Positions 25,431-32,201 of a stretch of 49,429 nucleotides of DNA are shown in pieces. Below the pieces are notes generated by a model. It did not search any database and had not been told where the DNA came from. It worked only from the letters and a program-made list of their open reading frames with translations. A program made the translations under genes and the position numbers. Source of the DNA: Treponema sp. (GTDB taxonomy: Bacteria; Spirochaetota; Spirochaetia; Treponematales; Treponemataceae); NCBI GenBank assembly GCA_017534445.1, contig JAFXWC010000009.1, forward strand, positions 1-49,429. The letters run 5' to 3'. Every line of letters starts with the position of its first letter. Positions within the stretch are counted from its first letter, which is position 1.

Positions 25431-25545
25431 CCTACCCCCGATTGGAAGGGTGCGCGAAGCGCATTCCGACCGAAGGGAGGAATGGAGGCGAAAGCCAAAA
25501 CCCTGGAAAGCGGGTTAGCAGATAAAAGCCGGTCCAAGAGAAAAA
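25431..25545 (+). repeat. Structured intergenic repeat, family 1 copy C (divergent)
   Basis: CCTACCCCCGATTGGAAGGG, GCGCGAAGCGC hairpin, GGAATGGAGGCGAAAGCC, AACCCTGGAAAGCGGGTTAGC and a terminal GGTCCAAGAG follow the block order of copies A and B. It fills most of the 334-base gap between ychJ and the downstream cassette. Confidence 0.6.
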
Positions 25546-25561
25546 GAAAAATATTTTTTTT

Positions 25562-25605
25562 CATTCCCGTGCATTGGGAACAAGAGTGTTTTATATTGTA
25601 TATCA
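25562..25605 (+). promoter_or_regulatory. Conserved promoter/operator block 1 of the unknown cassette
   Basis: CATTCCCGTG, four variable bases and GGGAACA form an inverted repeat TTCCC-N7-GGGAA (25564-25580), followed by a conserved AT-rich TATATT region. Nearly the same 45 bases recur at 27263, upstream of the second half of the cassette. It may be a promoter with an overlapping operator. The exact -35/-10 pair is ambiguous. Confidence 0.6.
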
Positions 25606-25673
25606 TAAGGAAAGGGTGTCAACTTTTGAGAAAGATGCGCTCTTATATATTGTGGACAGTTACGGAGGTTAAT

Positions 25674-26081
25674 ATGGGTATGTACGAGATTGTTCAGAGG
25701 CATTTGAAGGGTGTGCTTGGCGAGGTTTCGGAGAGTGAGCGCGAGGTTCTTGTTATGCGTTTTGGGCTTGACGGGAATGGCAGCCACACTATGGATGAAG
25801 TGGGGGAGCGTTTTGGGCTTTCGCATGAGGAAATCCGCAAGATTGAAGAAAAGGCCCTGGGGCTTACAGGCATTGGAAATTATGAGGTTCTGCAAAAAAA
25901 CTTAAGGTGCGTGCTTGAACAGCTTGAGCCGACAGAACAAGAAGTTCTTGTTATGCGCTATGGGCTTGATGGCAATGGCAGCCACAAAATAGAGGATGTG
26001 GCAGATGCACTTGGGCTTACCCGCAAAGAAGTGCGCATTATGGAAGTAAAGGCTCTTAGGCTGCTTAGGGAAAAGCACTAG
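25674..26081 (+). CDS. Protein of two tandem sigma-70 region-4-like repeats
   Basis: GGAGG seven bases upstream fixes the ATG at 25674, giving 135 residues. Residues 4-64 and 70-130 are two copies of about 60 residues, roughly half identical; each carries REVLVMRFGLDGNGSH or QEVLVMRYGLDGNGSH, then a helix-turn-helix ending EEIRKIEEKAL or KEVRIMEVKAL. This is the signature of sigma-70 region 4 (L-x-x-R-F-G...T-L-E-E-V-G...I-R-Q-I-E-x-K-A-L). No region 2 or 3 is present, so it is not a complete sigma factor. It may bind DNA directly, perhaps the paired upstream blocks, or act on RNA polymerase. Confidence 0.8.
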   Translation: MGMYEIVQRHLKGVLGEVSESEREVLVMRFGLDGNGSHTMDEVGERFGLSHEEIRKIEEKALGLTGIGNYEVLQKNLRCVLEQLEPTEQEVLVMRYGLDGNGSHKIEDVADALGLTRKEVRIMEVKALRLLREKH

Positions 26082-26121
26082 GGCGTGGCAGTTCACACAA
26101 GAAAGCAAAGGAGGCAAGGGT

Positions 26122-26286
26122 ATGATAGAAACTGATGTTGATACTGTCATTCTTTTAATCCTATTGTTTTTAGGCAGTAGTTTTATGGCTTGGTTAATAA
26201 GCTGGGCTATTTTTGGCGGGCTACTAAGAACAGCTAAGGCAAGAGAAGAACTTGAATCTCTTTCAAGCGGAGGCCAGGATGAATAG
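26122..26286 (+). CDS. Small single-span membrane protein (54 aa)
   Basis: A 54-residue ORF with AAGGAGG just upstream. Residues 9-34 (VILLILLFLGSSFMAWLISW) form one hydrophobic helix, followed by a cytoplasmic-like tail LLRTAKAREELESL. The tail resembles that of the second small ORF (LRAAKARDMLLEE) at 27335 and the end of the fused paralogue at 26682 (LRFAKAREMFSKF). Its stop overlaps the start of the next gene (ATGAATAG), so the two are coupled. Function unknown. Confidence 0.65.
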   Translation: MIETDVDTVILLILLFLGSSFMAWLISWAIFGGLLRTAKAREELESLSSGGQDE

Positions 26287-26650
26287 AGAAGAGCATGTTG
26301 TAATCAAGGACAAGACATTCACAGACATAGCAGTTAACGAACTTGCAGATGTTAAGGCGCGGCTTATGATATACCGGTATTATCATCAAAATAAAACAGC
26401 CGCTAAGCTTCCTGTGTTCAAGAAGTTTTTGACTTGTTATGAGCAAATGAATGACTATGACAAGTTGCGTGTTGACAGAAAAGCTACAGACTTATTTGCT
26501 AATTATATGACAAACCCCTTAGGCTTTATGCCATATAAAACGCTTAAGCGCCGTGCTTTTATCTTGTGGCTTATATTCTTTTGTATATTTTTCTTTGGCT
26601 TTGGTGCGCTTTTTGGTGATTATATGCTTATTTATGTAAAGCCAATGTAA
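26279..26650 (+). CDS. Cassette paralogue 1: unrecognised domain plus membrane segment
   Basis: A 123-residue protein starting at an ATG that overlaps the small ORF's stop by eight bases. Residues 8-35 hold KDKTFTDIAVNELADVKARL, then a helical part with CYEQMNDYDKLRVDRKATDL and GFMPYKTLKRRAF, then one hydrophobic segment (about 96-113). The first 95 residues are shared closely with paralogues at 26682 and 27481. I know no family for this domain. The charged domain is probably cytoplasmic and tethered by its C-terminal membrane segment. Confidence 0.75.
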   Translation: MNREEHVVIKDKTFTDIAVNELADVKARLMIYRYYHQNKTAAKLPVFKKFLTCYEQMNDYDKLRVDRKATDLFANYMTNPLGFMPYKTLKRRAFILWLIFFCIFFFGFGALFGDYMLIYVKPM

Positions 26651-26681
26651 CAAAAACAGACAAACTGTTAAGGAGGTGCGT

Positions 26682-27251
26682 ATGTACGATGAGCAGACGG
26701 TTGTTATTAAGGACAAGACTTTTACGGACATTGCGGTAAAGGAGCTTGCGGATACAAAGGCCCGACTTATGATGTACCAGTATTACCATGCCGAATCTTC
26801 TGCAAAGAAGCTGACCTTATTCCAAAAGTTTGAGGCATGCTATGAGCAGATGAATGACTACGACAGGATGCGCGTGGACAAGACCGCCAACGATTTGTTC
26901 GCCGTATACCTGGGCAACCCGGACGGATTCATGCCATACAAAGCTTTGAAGCGCAAGTATTTTAAGATTTGGCTTTTGTGCACTTTTTTTACGATAATAA
27001 TTATTTCTTTTATTATACATCCGCCATATCCCCCTACTTTTACTTTAAGCCAAGGCTGCCTAGAAGACTGTATCTTAACTTATTTTTGGTTATTTACCGT
27101 TCCCACTAGTAGCGGATTTGTTGTTTGGCTACTGTCTTTCGCATGCCCAGGCTTTCATGAAGATCTTAGGTTTGCAAAAGCGCGGGAGATGTTTTCCAAG
27201 TTTTCGGATAAGACAGAAAAAGAAATTGAAGAATACGGGAAAAAATCTTGA
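26682..27251 (+). CDS. Cassette paralogue 2: same domain with a longer membrane C-terminus
   Basis: AGGAGG five bases upstream fixes the ATG at 26682, giving 189 residues. Residues 1-95 are the shared domain (KDKTFTDIAVKELADTKARL, CYEQMNDYDRMRVDKTANDL, GFMPYKALKRKYF). Two hydrophobic segments follow (about 95-112 and 135-155). The last 40 residues (LRFAKAREMFSKFSDKTEKE) resemble the tail of the separate 54- and 56-residue small proteins, so this copy looks like a fusion of the two-gene unit. There is no separate small ORF before it. Confidence 0.75.
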   Translation: MYDEQTVVIKDKTFTDIAVKELADTKARLMMYQYYHAESSAKKLTLFQKFEACYEQMNDYDRMRVDKTANDLFAVYLGNPDGFMPYKALKRKYFKIWLLCTFFTIIIISFIIHPPYPPTFTLSQGCLEDCILTYFWLFTVPTSSGFVVWLLSFACPGFHEDLRFAKAREMFSKFSDKTEKEIEEYGKKS

Positions 27252-27262
27252 GTAGCAAAATC

Positions 27263-27310
27263 CATTCCCGTGACTTGGGAACATGCGTCTTGTATATTTT
27301 CTATAACAGA
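27263..27310 (+). promoter_or_regulatory. Conserved promoter/operator block 2 of the unknown cassette
   Basis: CATTCCCGTGACTTGGGAAC with the inverted repeat TTCCC-N7-GGGAA (27265-27281) and downstream TATATTTT, closely matching the block at 25562. It is followed by ACAG-N5-CTGTTAAGGAGGTGC, which is also found just before paralogue 2 at about 26658-26680. Confidence 0.6.
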
Positions 27311-27334
27311 TAAAACTGTTAAGGAGGTGCAATA

Positions 27335-27505
27335 ATGCTTGAAGATATTATAATAGCCATCGGTGTATTTGTTGTAGTGCCCATAATTTGCGGCTTGTTC
27401 GCAAAATTTATTATGTGGTTAATAGCAGAAGACAATTTACGTGCAGCAAAAGCGCGCGACATGCTTTTGGAGGAGTCAGTATGTATAGAGAAGAAAAGAT
27501 CGTAA
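27335..27505 (+). CDS. Small single-span membrane protein (56 aa)
   Basis: AAGGAGG precedes the ATG. The 56-residue product has a hydrophobic helix (about 4-31, IIIAIGVFVVVPIICGLF) and a tail LRAAKARDMLLEE like that of the 54-residue protein. Its last 25 bases overlap the start of paralogue 3 in another frame, repeating the coupled small-plus-large arrangement at 26122-26650. Confidence 0.65.
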   Translation: MLEDIIIAIGVFVVVPIICGLFAKFIMWLIAEDNLRAAKARDMLLEESVCIEKKRS

Positions 27506-27942
27506 TCAAAAACGAGACATTCACAGACATTGCCATAAAAGAGCTTGCAGACGTTAAGGCCCGCCTTTTGATATACAAGTTCTACCACATGGAAAACAAG
27601 GCACAGAACTTGCCGGCATTCCAGCAGCTTGACTACTGCTACAGCCAGATGAATGACTACGACAAGATGCGTGTGGACAGCCGTGCAGCGGATTTGTTTG
27701 GAAAGTACATGCAGAAGCCAGATGGTTTTATGCCTTATGCAGTTCTTAAGCGCAGGTACTTTAAGTATTGGCTAATGCTGTTTATATCATTTTTACTCAC
27801 TGCTTATCTATTCGTATTTTTTGAAGGCACTCAAAGCATCTACAATATTGTCGTTGAGCTTGCTGAACAACCTGAAGACAAGCCCCCTTTGTATCAGCCG
27901 CATAATATTGATATGGAGCAAGCTGGTATAATATGTACATAA
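27481..27942 (+). CDS. Cassette paralogue 3: unrecognised domain plus membrane segment
   Basis: The ATG at 27481 follows GGAGGAG and lies inside the 3' end of the small ORF. The 153-residue product opens with the shared domain (KNETFTDIAIKELADVKARL, CYSQMNDYDKMRVDSRAADL, GFMPYAVLKRRYF), then a hydrophobic stretch (about 96-116) and a unique soluble tail of about 35 residues ending in a Pro-rich segment. Invariant residues across the three paralogues include the F-T-D-I-A, E-L-A-D, M-N-D-Y-D, R-V-D and G-F-M-P-Y groups. Confidence 0.75.
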   Translation: MYREEKIVIKNETFTDIAIKELADVKARLLIYKFYHMENKAQNLPAFQQLDYCYSQMNDYDKMRVDSRAADLFGKYMQKPDGFMPYAVLKRRYFKYWLMLFISFLLTAYLFVFFEGTQSIYNIVVELAEQPEDKPPLYQPHNIDMEQAGIICT

Positions 27943-28002
27943 AAAACAGGATGTACTGGTAATGGCAAAAGCATCCAGCTGAGTGGTGTAAGGAGGCTCG
28001 CA

Positions 28003-28395
28003 ATGATTACTTTTAAAATTAGTCATTCACCCGAATGGTTTAGCCTGTGGGCAAAGGCCGTCGGGTTAGAGCGCCAGTACCACGATGAAGCGGGGAATCT
28101 TCCGGTAACAGACTTCAAGCTGACTGTAAGAAATGTCTTGGAATGGCACAGGAGCTGGATGCAGAGCCTAGAGATGTTTGCTGACAATATTAACATGACA
28201 GAGAAAAAATTCTTTAGGAATTTTTGCAGGAACTCAGAATATCTTCCAACAACCCCATTTGAATTAGAGATGCTTGCACTCGCGTTCAAAATGATGGAAC
28301 GTAAAATTGCAAAAAGTTTTAATGCACCAAAAGACACTCTTACTTTAATCAGGTTAATTGCAAGTGCCCTAAAATTCTATTGCAAGCAGGGCTAA
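28003..28395 (+). CDS. Hypothetical 130-aa protein at the end of the cassette
   Basis: AAGGAGG upstream sets the ATG at 28003. The protein is soluble and mostly helical, with WFSLWAKAVGLERQYHDEAG near the start, an aromatic- and Lys-rich centre (MTEKKFFRNFCRN) and a C-terminal helix pair. It does not share the paralogue domain. It is the last gene of the cassette, 60 bases after paralogue 3. No function can be assigned. Confidence 0.65.
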   Translation: MITFKISHSPEWFSLWAKAVGLERQYHDEAGNLPVTDFKLTVRNVLEWHRSWMQSLEMFADNINMTEKKFFRNFCRNSEYLPTTPFELEMLALAFKMMERKIAKSFNAPKDTLTLIRLIASALKFYCKQG

Positions 28396-28408
28396 TTTTA
28401 GATATTAT
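28380..28408 (+). promoter_or_regulatory. Promoter of yhbY, predicted leaderless
   Basis: TTGCAA (28380-28385), 17 bases and TATTAT (28403-28408), then six bases to the ATG at 28415. The -35 box lies inside the last codons of the preceding gene. Confidence 0.6.
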
Positions 28409-28414
28409 GTGGAT

Positions 28415-28723
28415 ATGATAGAACTTAGCAGTAAGCAGCGCCACGGACTTGAAAAACTGGCGCATCCGATTCAGCCGCTCGTAATTGTAGGTCAAGCCGG
28501 CGTAACAGAGGCTGTAACAAAGCAGGTTGGTCTTTTTTTGAACGACCGTGAACTTGTCAAGGTAAAATTCAATGCCTTCCGTGACGAAAAAAGGGAGCTG
28601 ACAGAAAAGCTTGCCCAAGACACCGGTGCCACATTGGTGCGCATTATAGGAAACATTGCAATTCTTTTTAAGGAAAGCGACGATCCGGAAAAACGCAAAA
28701 TCTTTATAGAAAAACTAAAGTAA
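28415..28723 (+). CDS. yhbY: YhbY-type CRM-domain RNA-binding protein
   Basis: A 102-residue single CRM-domain protein, a family bound to pre-50S ribosomal particles. Seen are MIELSSKQRHGLEKLAH at the start and the family's basic loop and G-x-x-G-type region (VGQAGVTEAVTKQV, VKFNAFRDEKRE, RIIGNIAILFKES). The promoter position shows that ATG 28415 rather than the GTG six bases upstream is the start. mtnN and luxS follow closely on the same strand. Confidence 0.9.
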   Translation: MIELSSKQRHGLEKLAHPIQPLVIVGQAGVTEAVTKQVGLFLNDRELVKVKFNAFRDEKRELTEKLAQDTGATLVRIIGNIAILFKESDDPEKRKIFIEKLK

Positions 28724-28737
28724 AAAAGGTGTTTTAT

Positions 28738-29460
28738 ATGAAAAAAATCGGTATTATTGGCGCCATGGATGTGGAAGTCAAAACCCTTAAGGCTGCCCTT
28801 TCACCTTTACCGGGTGAATCTTCCGTCCGCACTACAGTTGCAGGTGGATGTGAATTTTACGAAGGCCTTTTGGACGGAATTGCACTTGTTGTGGTAAAGT
28901 CCGGGGTTGGAAAGGTAAATGCAGCCCTGTGTGCCCAGCGTCTTATCCTTCAGTTTGGGGTAAGCCATGTTATCAACACGGGAATTGCGGGTGCCATGGC
29001 TTCGGGGCTTAAGGTGCTTGATTTTGTTGCAAGTACGGATGCCCTTTACCATGACATGGACGCTACAGGCTTTGGCTACAAAGTTTGCGACATTCCCCAG
29101 ATGAAGTGTTCTAATTTTCCCGCTGACCAAAAAATGCTTGATGCCGCCACCCTTGCCTTTGCTTCTCTTGAGCAAGCAAACGGTCACGAGCTGATTGCCG
29201 GCCGCATTGCTACAGGCGACCAGTTTATTAGCGATAAAGAAATCAAGGGGAAAATAAAAGCGGCTTGTAATCCTGCATGCGTAGAGATGGAAGGGGCTGC
29301 TATTGCCCATGCCTGTTACCTAAACGACATCCCCTTCGTAATTATCCGCTGCATGAGCGACATGGCTGACGACATGGAAGAAAACACATACACCTTTAAC
29401 GAAGAAACAGCGGCAGAACTGAGCGCAGCTTTGGTTCGCGGTATGCTTCTCTTGTTCTAA
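28738..29460 (+). CDS. mtnN: 5'-methylthioadenosine/S-adenosylhomocysteine nucleosidase
   Basis: A 240-residue MTA/SAH nucleosidase (Pfs). The start is KKIGIIGAMDVEVKTL; the substrate and catalytic motifs are GIAGAM, CVEMEGAAIAHACYL and IIRCMSDMADD, including the catalytic Asp. It converts SAH to S-ribosylhomocysteine, the substrate of LuxS encoded 27 bases downstream. The ATG at 28738 is chosen because AAAGGTG precedes it, rather than an in-frame GTG within that site. Confidence 0.95.
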   Translation: MKKIGIIGAMDVEVKTLKAALSPLPGESSVRTTVAGGCEFYEGLLDGIALVVVKSGVGKVNAALCAQRLILQFGVSHVINTGIAGAMASGLKVLDFVASTDALYHDMDATGFGYKVCDIPQMKCSNFPADQKMLDAATLAFASLEQANGHELIAGRIATGDQFISDKEIKGKIKAACNPACVEMEGAAIAHACYLNDIPFVIIRCMSDMADDMEENTYTFNEETAAELSAALVRGMLLLF

Positions 29461-29487
29461 TTTGCAAAGTATTATATGGAGGAAAAT

Positions 29488-29970
29488 ATGTCAGAAGAAA
29501 AGAAAAAGTATAATGTTGACTCATTCAACTTGGATCACACAAAGGTAACGGCTCCTTTCGTAAGGCTTGCTTCCGAAAAGACAGGACGCAAGGGAGACAT
29601 TGTTTCCAAGTATGACATAAGGTTTTGCCAGCCCAATAAGGAATTCATGGAAAACGGCACAATTCACACCTTGGAGCATCTTATTGCAGAATACATCCGC
29701 GACGAAATGCCCAACATCGTAATAGACTTTAGCCCCATGGGTTGCCGCACAGGTTTTTATTTTACAGTCTGGGGCGACCACGAAGAATCATGGATTGCCG
29801 AACACCTTGTAAACGTGCTAAATAAAGTCGCTGTCTGGGACAAGCCGGTTCCTGCCGCTACGGAAAAAGAATGTGGCAATTACAGGGAACACAACCTTGA
29901 AGGCGCAAAAGAAATGGCAAAGAAATGGGTTCAGGGAATTCGGGAAAAAGGCTGGAACTGCTACAAATAA
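29488..29970 (+). CDS. luxS: S-ribosylhomocysteine lyase (AI-2 synthase)
   Basis: A 160-residue LuxS producing homocysteine and DPD, the AI-2 precursor. The metal site is His60 and His64 in the HTLEH motif plus the later Cys of ATEKECGNY; Cys86 in MGCRTGFY is the catalytic cysteine. GGAGG directly upstream places the start at ATG 29488. Paired with mtnN, it completes SAH detoxification through the LuxS route. Signalling use of AI-2 cannot be inferred from this DNA. Confidence 0.97.
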   Translation: MSEEKKKYNVDSFNLDHTKVTAPFVRLASEKTGRKGDIVSKYDIRFCQPNKEFMENGTIHTLEHLIAEYIRDEMPNIVIDFSPMGCRTGFYFTVWGDHEESWIAEHLVNVLNKVAVWDKPVPAATEKECGNYREHNLEGAKEMAKKWVQGIREKGWNCYK

Positions 29971-29989
29971 ACTCTTTTTCAGGTAATAC

Positions 29990-31543
29990 ATGAACCTTCT
30001 TTTAAAGCTAAAAGAAACAATTTCATCCGTACTGCCCATAATGGCCATCGTCTTTATCCTTGGCATAACAGTTGCTCCTCTTGGCGCAGAACTTCTTGTC
30101 CGCTTTTTGGCGGGTGGAGTGCTGCTCATACTGGGGCTTACTGTTTTTCTATTGGGCGTAGACATAGGTATTCTTCCCATTGGAGAGCGGAGCGGTGCAT
30201 CCCTTACCGCAAAGCGCAGCCTTCCCCTTTTGCTTGGCGTTTCATTTGCAATCGGCTTTATGGTAACCGTTGCAGAGCCAGACGTTCAGGTGCTTGCGGG
30301 GCAGATTAAGAATGTTTCGCCTGCCGTTAACAAGTGGGCGCTTGTTTTTATGATTGCGGCAGGAATAGGCCTTTTTGTAGTGATTGGCCTTCTTCGCACA
30401 ATGCTTTCCCTAAAACTAAAATACGTCCTCTTGGCAGCCTACGCGGCGGTTTTTACGCTAGCATATTTTTGCCCGGGTGAATTCCAAGGAATTGCTTTTG
30501 ACGCAGGCGGTGCAACCACGGGACCAATGACGGTTCCATTTATAATGGCACTGGGTGTTGGCGTTGCGGCAGTCCGTTCAAAAGGACAACTCCACGGCGA
30601 AAGTTCTTCGGCAAAGGCAAAAAAATCGGCGGAAAGTTCATCAGACGACTCTTTTGGTCTTACCGGCATTGCTTCCGTTGGGCCTGTTGCGGCGGTTTGC
30701 TTTTACGGAATAATGCAGCGCTTTTTGCAAACAGGTTCCGGGGATGCAGACAAAGCCATTCTTGCCAGTAGCGGTGAAGGTGTGCACCAGGCTGCATCCG
30801 GTCTTTCGGTATTCATAAGCGAATTGCCCTCCGTACTCAAGGAAGTAAGCATGGCTTTGCTGCCACTTGTCGCAATGTTCATCGTCTTTCAAATTTTCCT
30901 TTTAAAAATGCCACCTTTCCAGGTAAGGCGAATGATAAAGGGTCTTGTCTACAGCTTCATAGGGCTGGTGCTCTTTCTTTTGGGAGTAAACGGCGGTTTC
31001 ATGCCTGCTGGACAAAGCCTGGGCGGACTTCTTGGAACCTTTGCTTCCAAAACAGGCGGCTGGTGGGTTCTTCTTCTTTGCGGCACGGGAACTCTCTTTG
31101 GCGCGGTAGTCGTTTGCGCAGAGCCTGCCGTTTGGGTTCTTACCGAACAGGTAGAAAGCATAAGCGGAGGAACCATAAGGCGCAAGGTTATGCTGGCGGC
31201 CCTTTCTGCCGGGGTTGCAGTTTCCATTGGGCTTAGCATGCTGCGCGTTCTCTTTTCCTTTAGCCTGTGGTACATACTTGTTCCCGGATACGCTCTGGCC
31301 CTTTTGCTAAGCTTTGTCTGTCCGCCACTTTTTACAGCCATTGCCTTTGATTCTGGCGGAGTTGCAAGCGGTCCAATGACAAGCACCTTCATCCTTTCTT
31401 TTACGCTGGGAGCATCACTTGCATGCGGGGGAAATCCCGTAACGGACGCTTTTGGAGTTATAGCCTTGGTTGCAATGACACCTCTTGTTGCAATCCAAAT
31501 TTTGGGAATAGTATTCCGACTAAAACAAAGGAGGGCAAAATGA
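29990..31543 (+). CDS. DUF1538 family integral membrane protein, internally duplicated
   Basis: A 517-residue polytopic protein with about twelve hydrophobic segments in two homologous halves. Each half contains LFLLGV-like, AEPxVxVL and IAFDxGGxxxGPMT motifs (VAEPDVQVL and CAEPAVWVL; IAFDAGGATTGPMT and IAFDSGGVASGPMT). A charged, serine-rich loop separates them (about residues 200-222). DUF1538 proteins are predicted transporters. The next gene overlaps it by four bases and encodes a PII-like protein, which suggests PII control of the channel or transporter. Substrate unknown. Confidence 0.85.
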   Translation: MNLLLKLKETISSVLPIMAIVFILGITVAPLGAELLVRFLAGGVLLILGLTVFLLGVDIGILPIGERSGASLTAKRSLPLLLGVSFAIGFMVTVAEPDVQVLAGQIKNVSPAVNKWALVFMIAAGIGLFVVIGLLRTMLSLKLKYVLLAAYAAVFTLAYFCPGEFQGIAFDAGGATTGPMTVPFIMALGVGVAAVRSKGQLHGESSSAKAKKSAESSSDDSFGLTGIASVGPVAAVCFYGIMQRFLQTGSGDADKAILASSGEGVHQAASGLSVFISELPSVLKEVSMALLPLVAMFIVFQIFLLKMPPFQVRRMIKGLVYSFIGLVLFLLGVNGGFMPAGQSLGGLLGTFASKTGGWWVLLLCGTGTLFGAVVVCAEPAVWVLTEQVESISGGTIRRKVMLAALSAGVAVSIGLSMLRVLFSFSLWYILVPGYALALLLSFVCPPLFTAIAFDSGGVASGPMTSTFILSFTLGASLACGGNPVTDAFGVIALVAMTPLVAIQILGIVFRLKQRRAK

Positions 31544-32187
31544 GCAGCTACAATTTGCTTGTTGCCGCCGTACCGCACAACAAGGCGGAACTTGTTTCCA
31601 ATGCCGCACTTTCCGCAGGAAGCTGGGGAGGAACGGTTCTTATGGGAAGAATGATAAGCGCAAGTTCCTTTCTTTCGGTTCTGGGACTTGGCGGTGCCAC
31701 TCAGGACATCGTGCTTATCCTTAACGAAGACAGAGGAATGGAAAAAATAATGGATGCCGTAAAAATGGCCTGTAAGACCGAAAGGCGGCATTTTGGCTTT
31801 ATGTTTACGCTGAATGCGGACACTTTTTTAAAGAATGGAATCATAAGCGGAGGAGACGGTTCAATGCAAGACAAAGAAACTAAGCAGGACTTGATTTGTG
31901 TAATAGTGAACAAGGGCTATGCAGACGATGCAATGGCTGCAGCTCGCAAAGCAGGTGCCGGCGGGGGCACAGTCCTTAACGCAAGGGGAACAGCCCGCGA
32001 AGACGACCAGAAATTCTTTGGCATGCATATAGTTCCCGAAAAAGAAATGCTGATGATTGTAACAGAGCACGAAAAAAAGGCCTCTGTAATAGAAGCAATC
32101 AGAACCCTTCCCTGTCTTGAAGAAACTGGAAGCGGAATAACCTTCAGTGCCGGCGTTGAAAATTTCAGTGTTCTTGGAAAGAACTGA
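31540..32187 (+). CDS. Tandem PII-like signalling protein
   Basis: AAAGGAGGG precedes the ATG at 31540, which overlaps the DUF1538 stop as ATGA. The 215-residue protein has two PII-like halves: residues 1 to about 105 (LLVAAVPHNKAELVSNAALS, GGTVLMGRM) and about 115-200 (LICVIVNKGYADDAMAAARK, GGTVLNARGT, KEMLMIVTEHEKK). Classical PII proteins are about 112 residues and trimeric, so this is a two-domain fusion. The T-loop region in the second half is short. It probably senses a nucleotide or metabolite and gates the DUF1538 protein. Confidence 0.8.
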   Translation: MSSYNLLVAAVPHNKAELVSNAALSAGSWGGTVLMGRMISASSFLSVLGLGGATQDIVLILNEDRGMEKIMDAVKMACKTERRHFGFMFTLNADTFLKNGIISGGDGSMQDKETKQDLICVIVNKGYADDAMAAARKAGAGGGTVLNARGTAREDDQKFFGMHIVPEKEMLMIVTEHEKKASVIEAIRTLPCLEETGSGITFSAGVENFSVLGKN

Positions 32188-32201
32188 TTGGAAAAGCAAA
32201 T

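Noticed and set aside
25341..25673. N-terminal extension of the tandem sigma-4 protein
   Set aside because: The extra 111 codons run through repeat copy C and the control block; the GGAGG and the repeat boundary both put the start at 25674.
26122..27505. Type I toxin-antitoxin reading of the two small membrane ORFs
   Set aside because: They are single-span and short, but each is co-oriented and overlaps a larger gene; no antisense promoter or structured antitoxin RNA is evident.
29476..29487. Earlier ATG for luxS (four extra codons)
   Set aside because: The GGAGG ribosome-binding site lies within those codons, so the start at 29488 is favoured.
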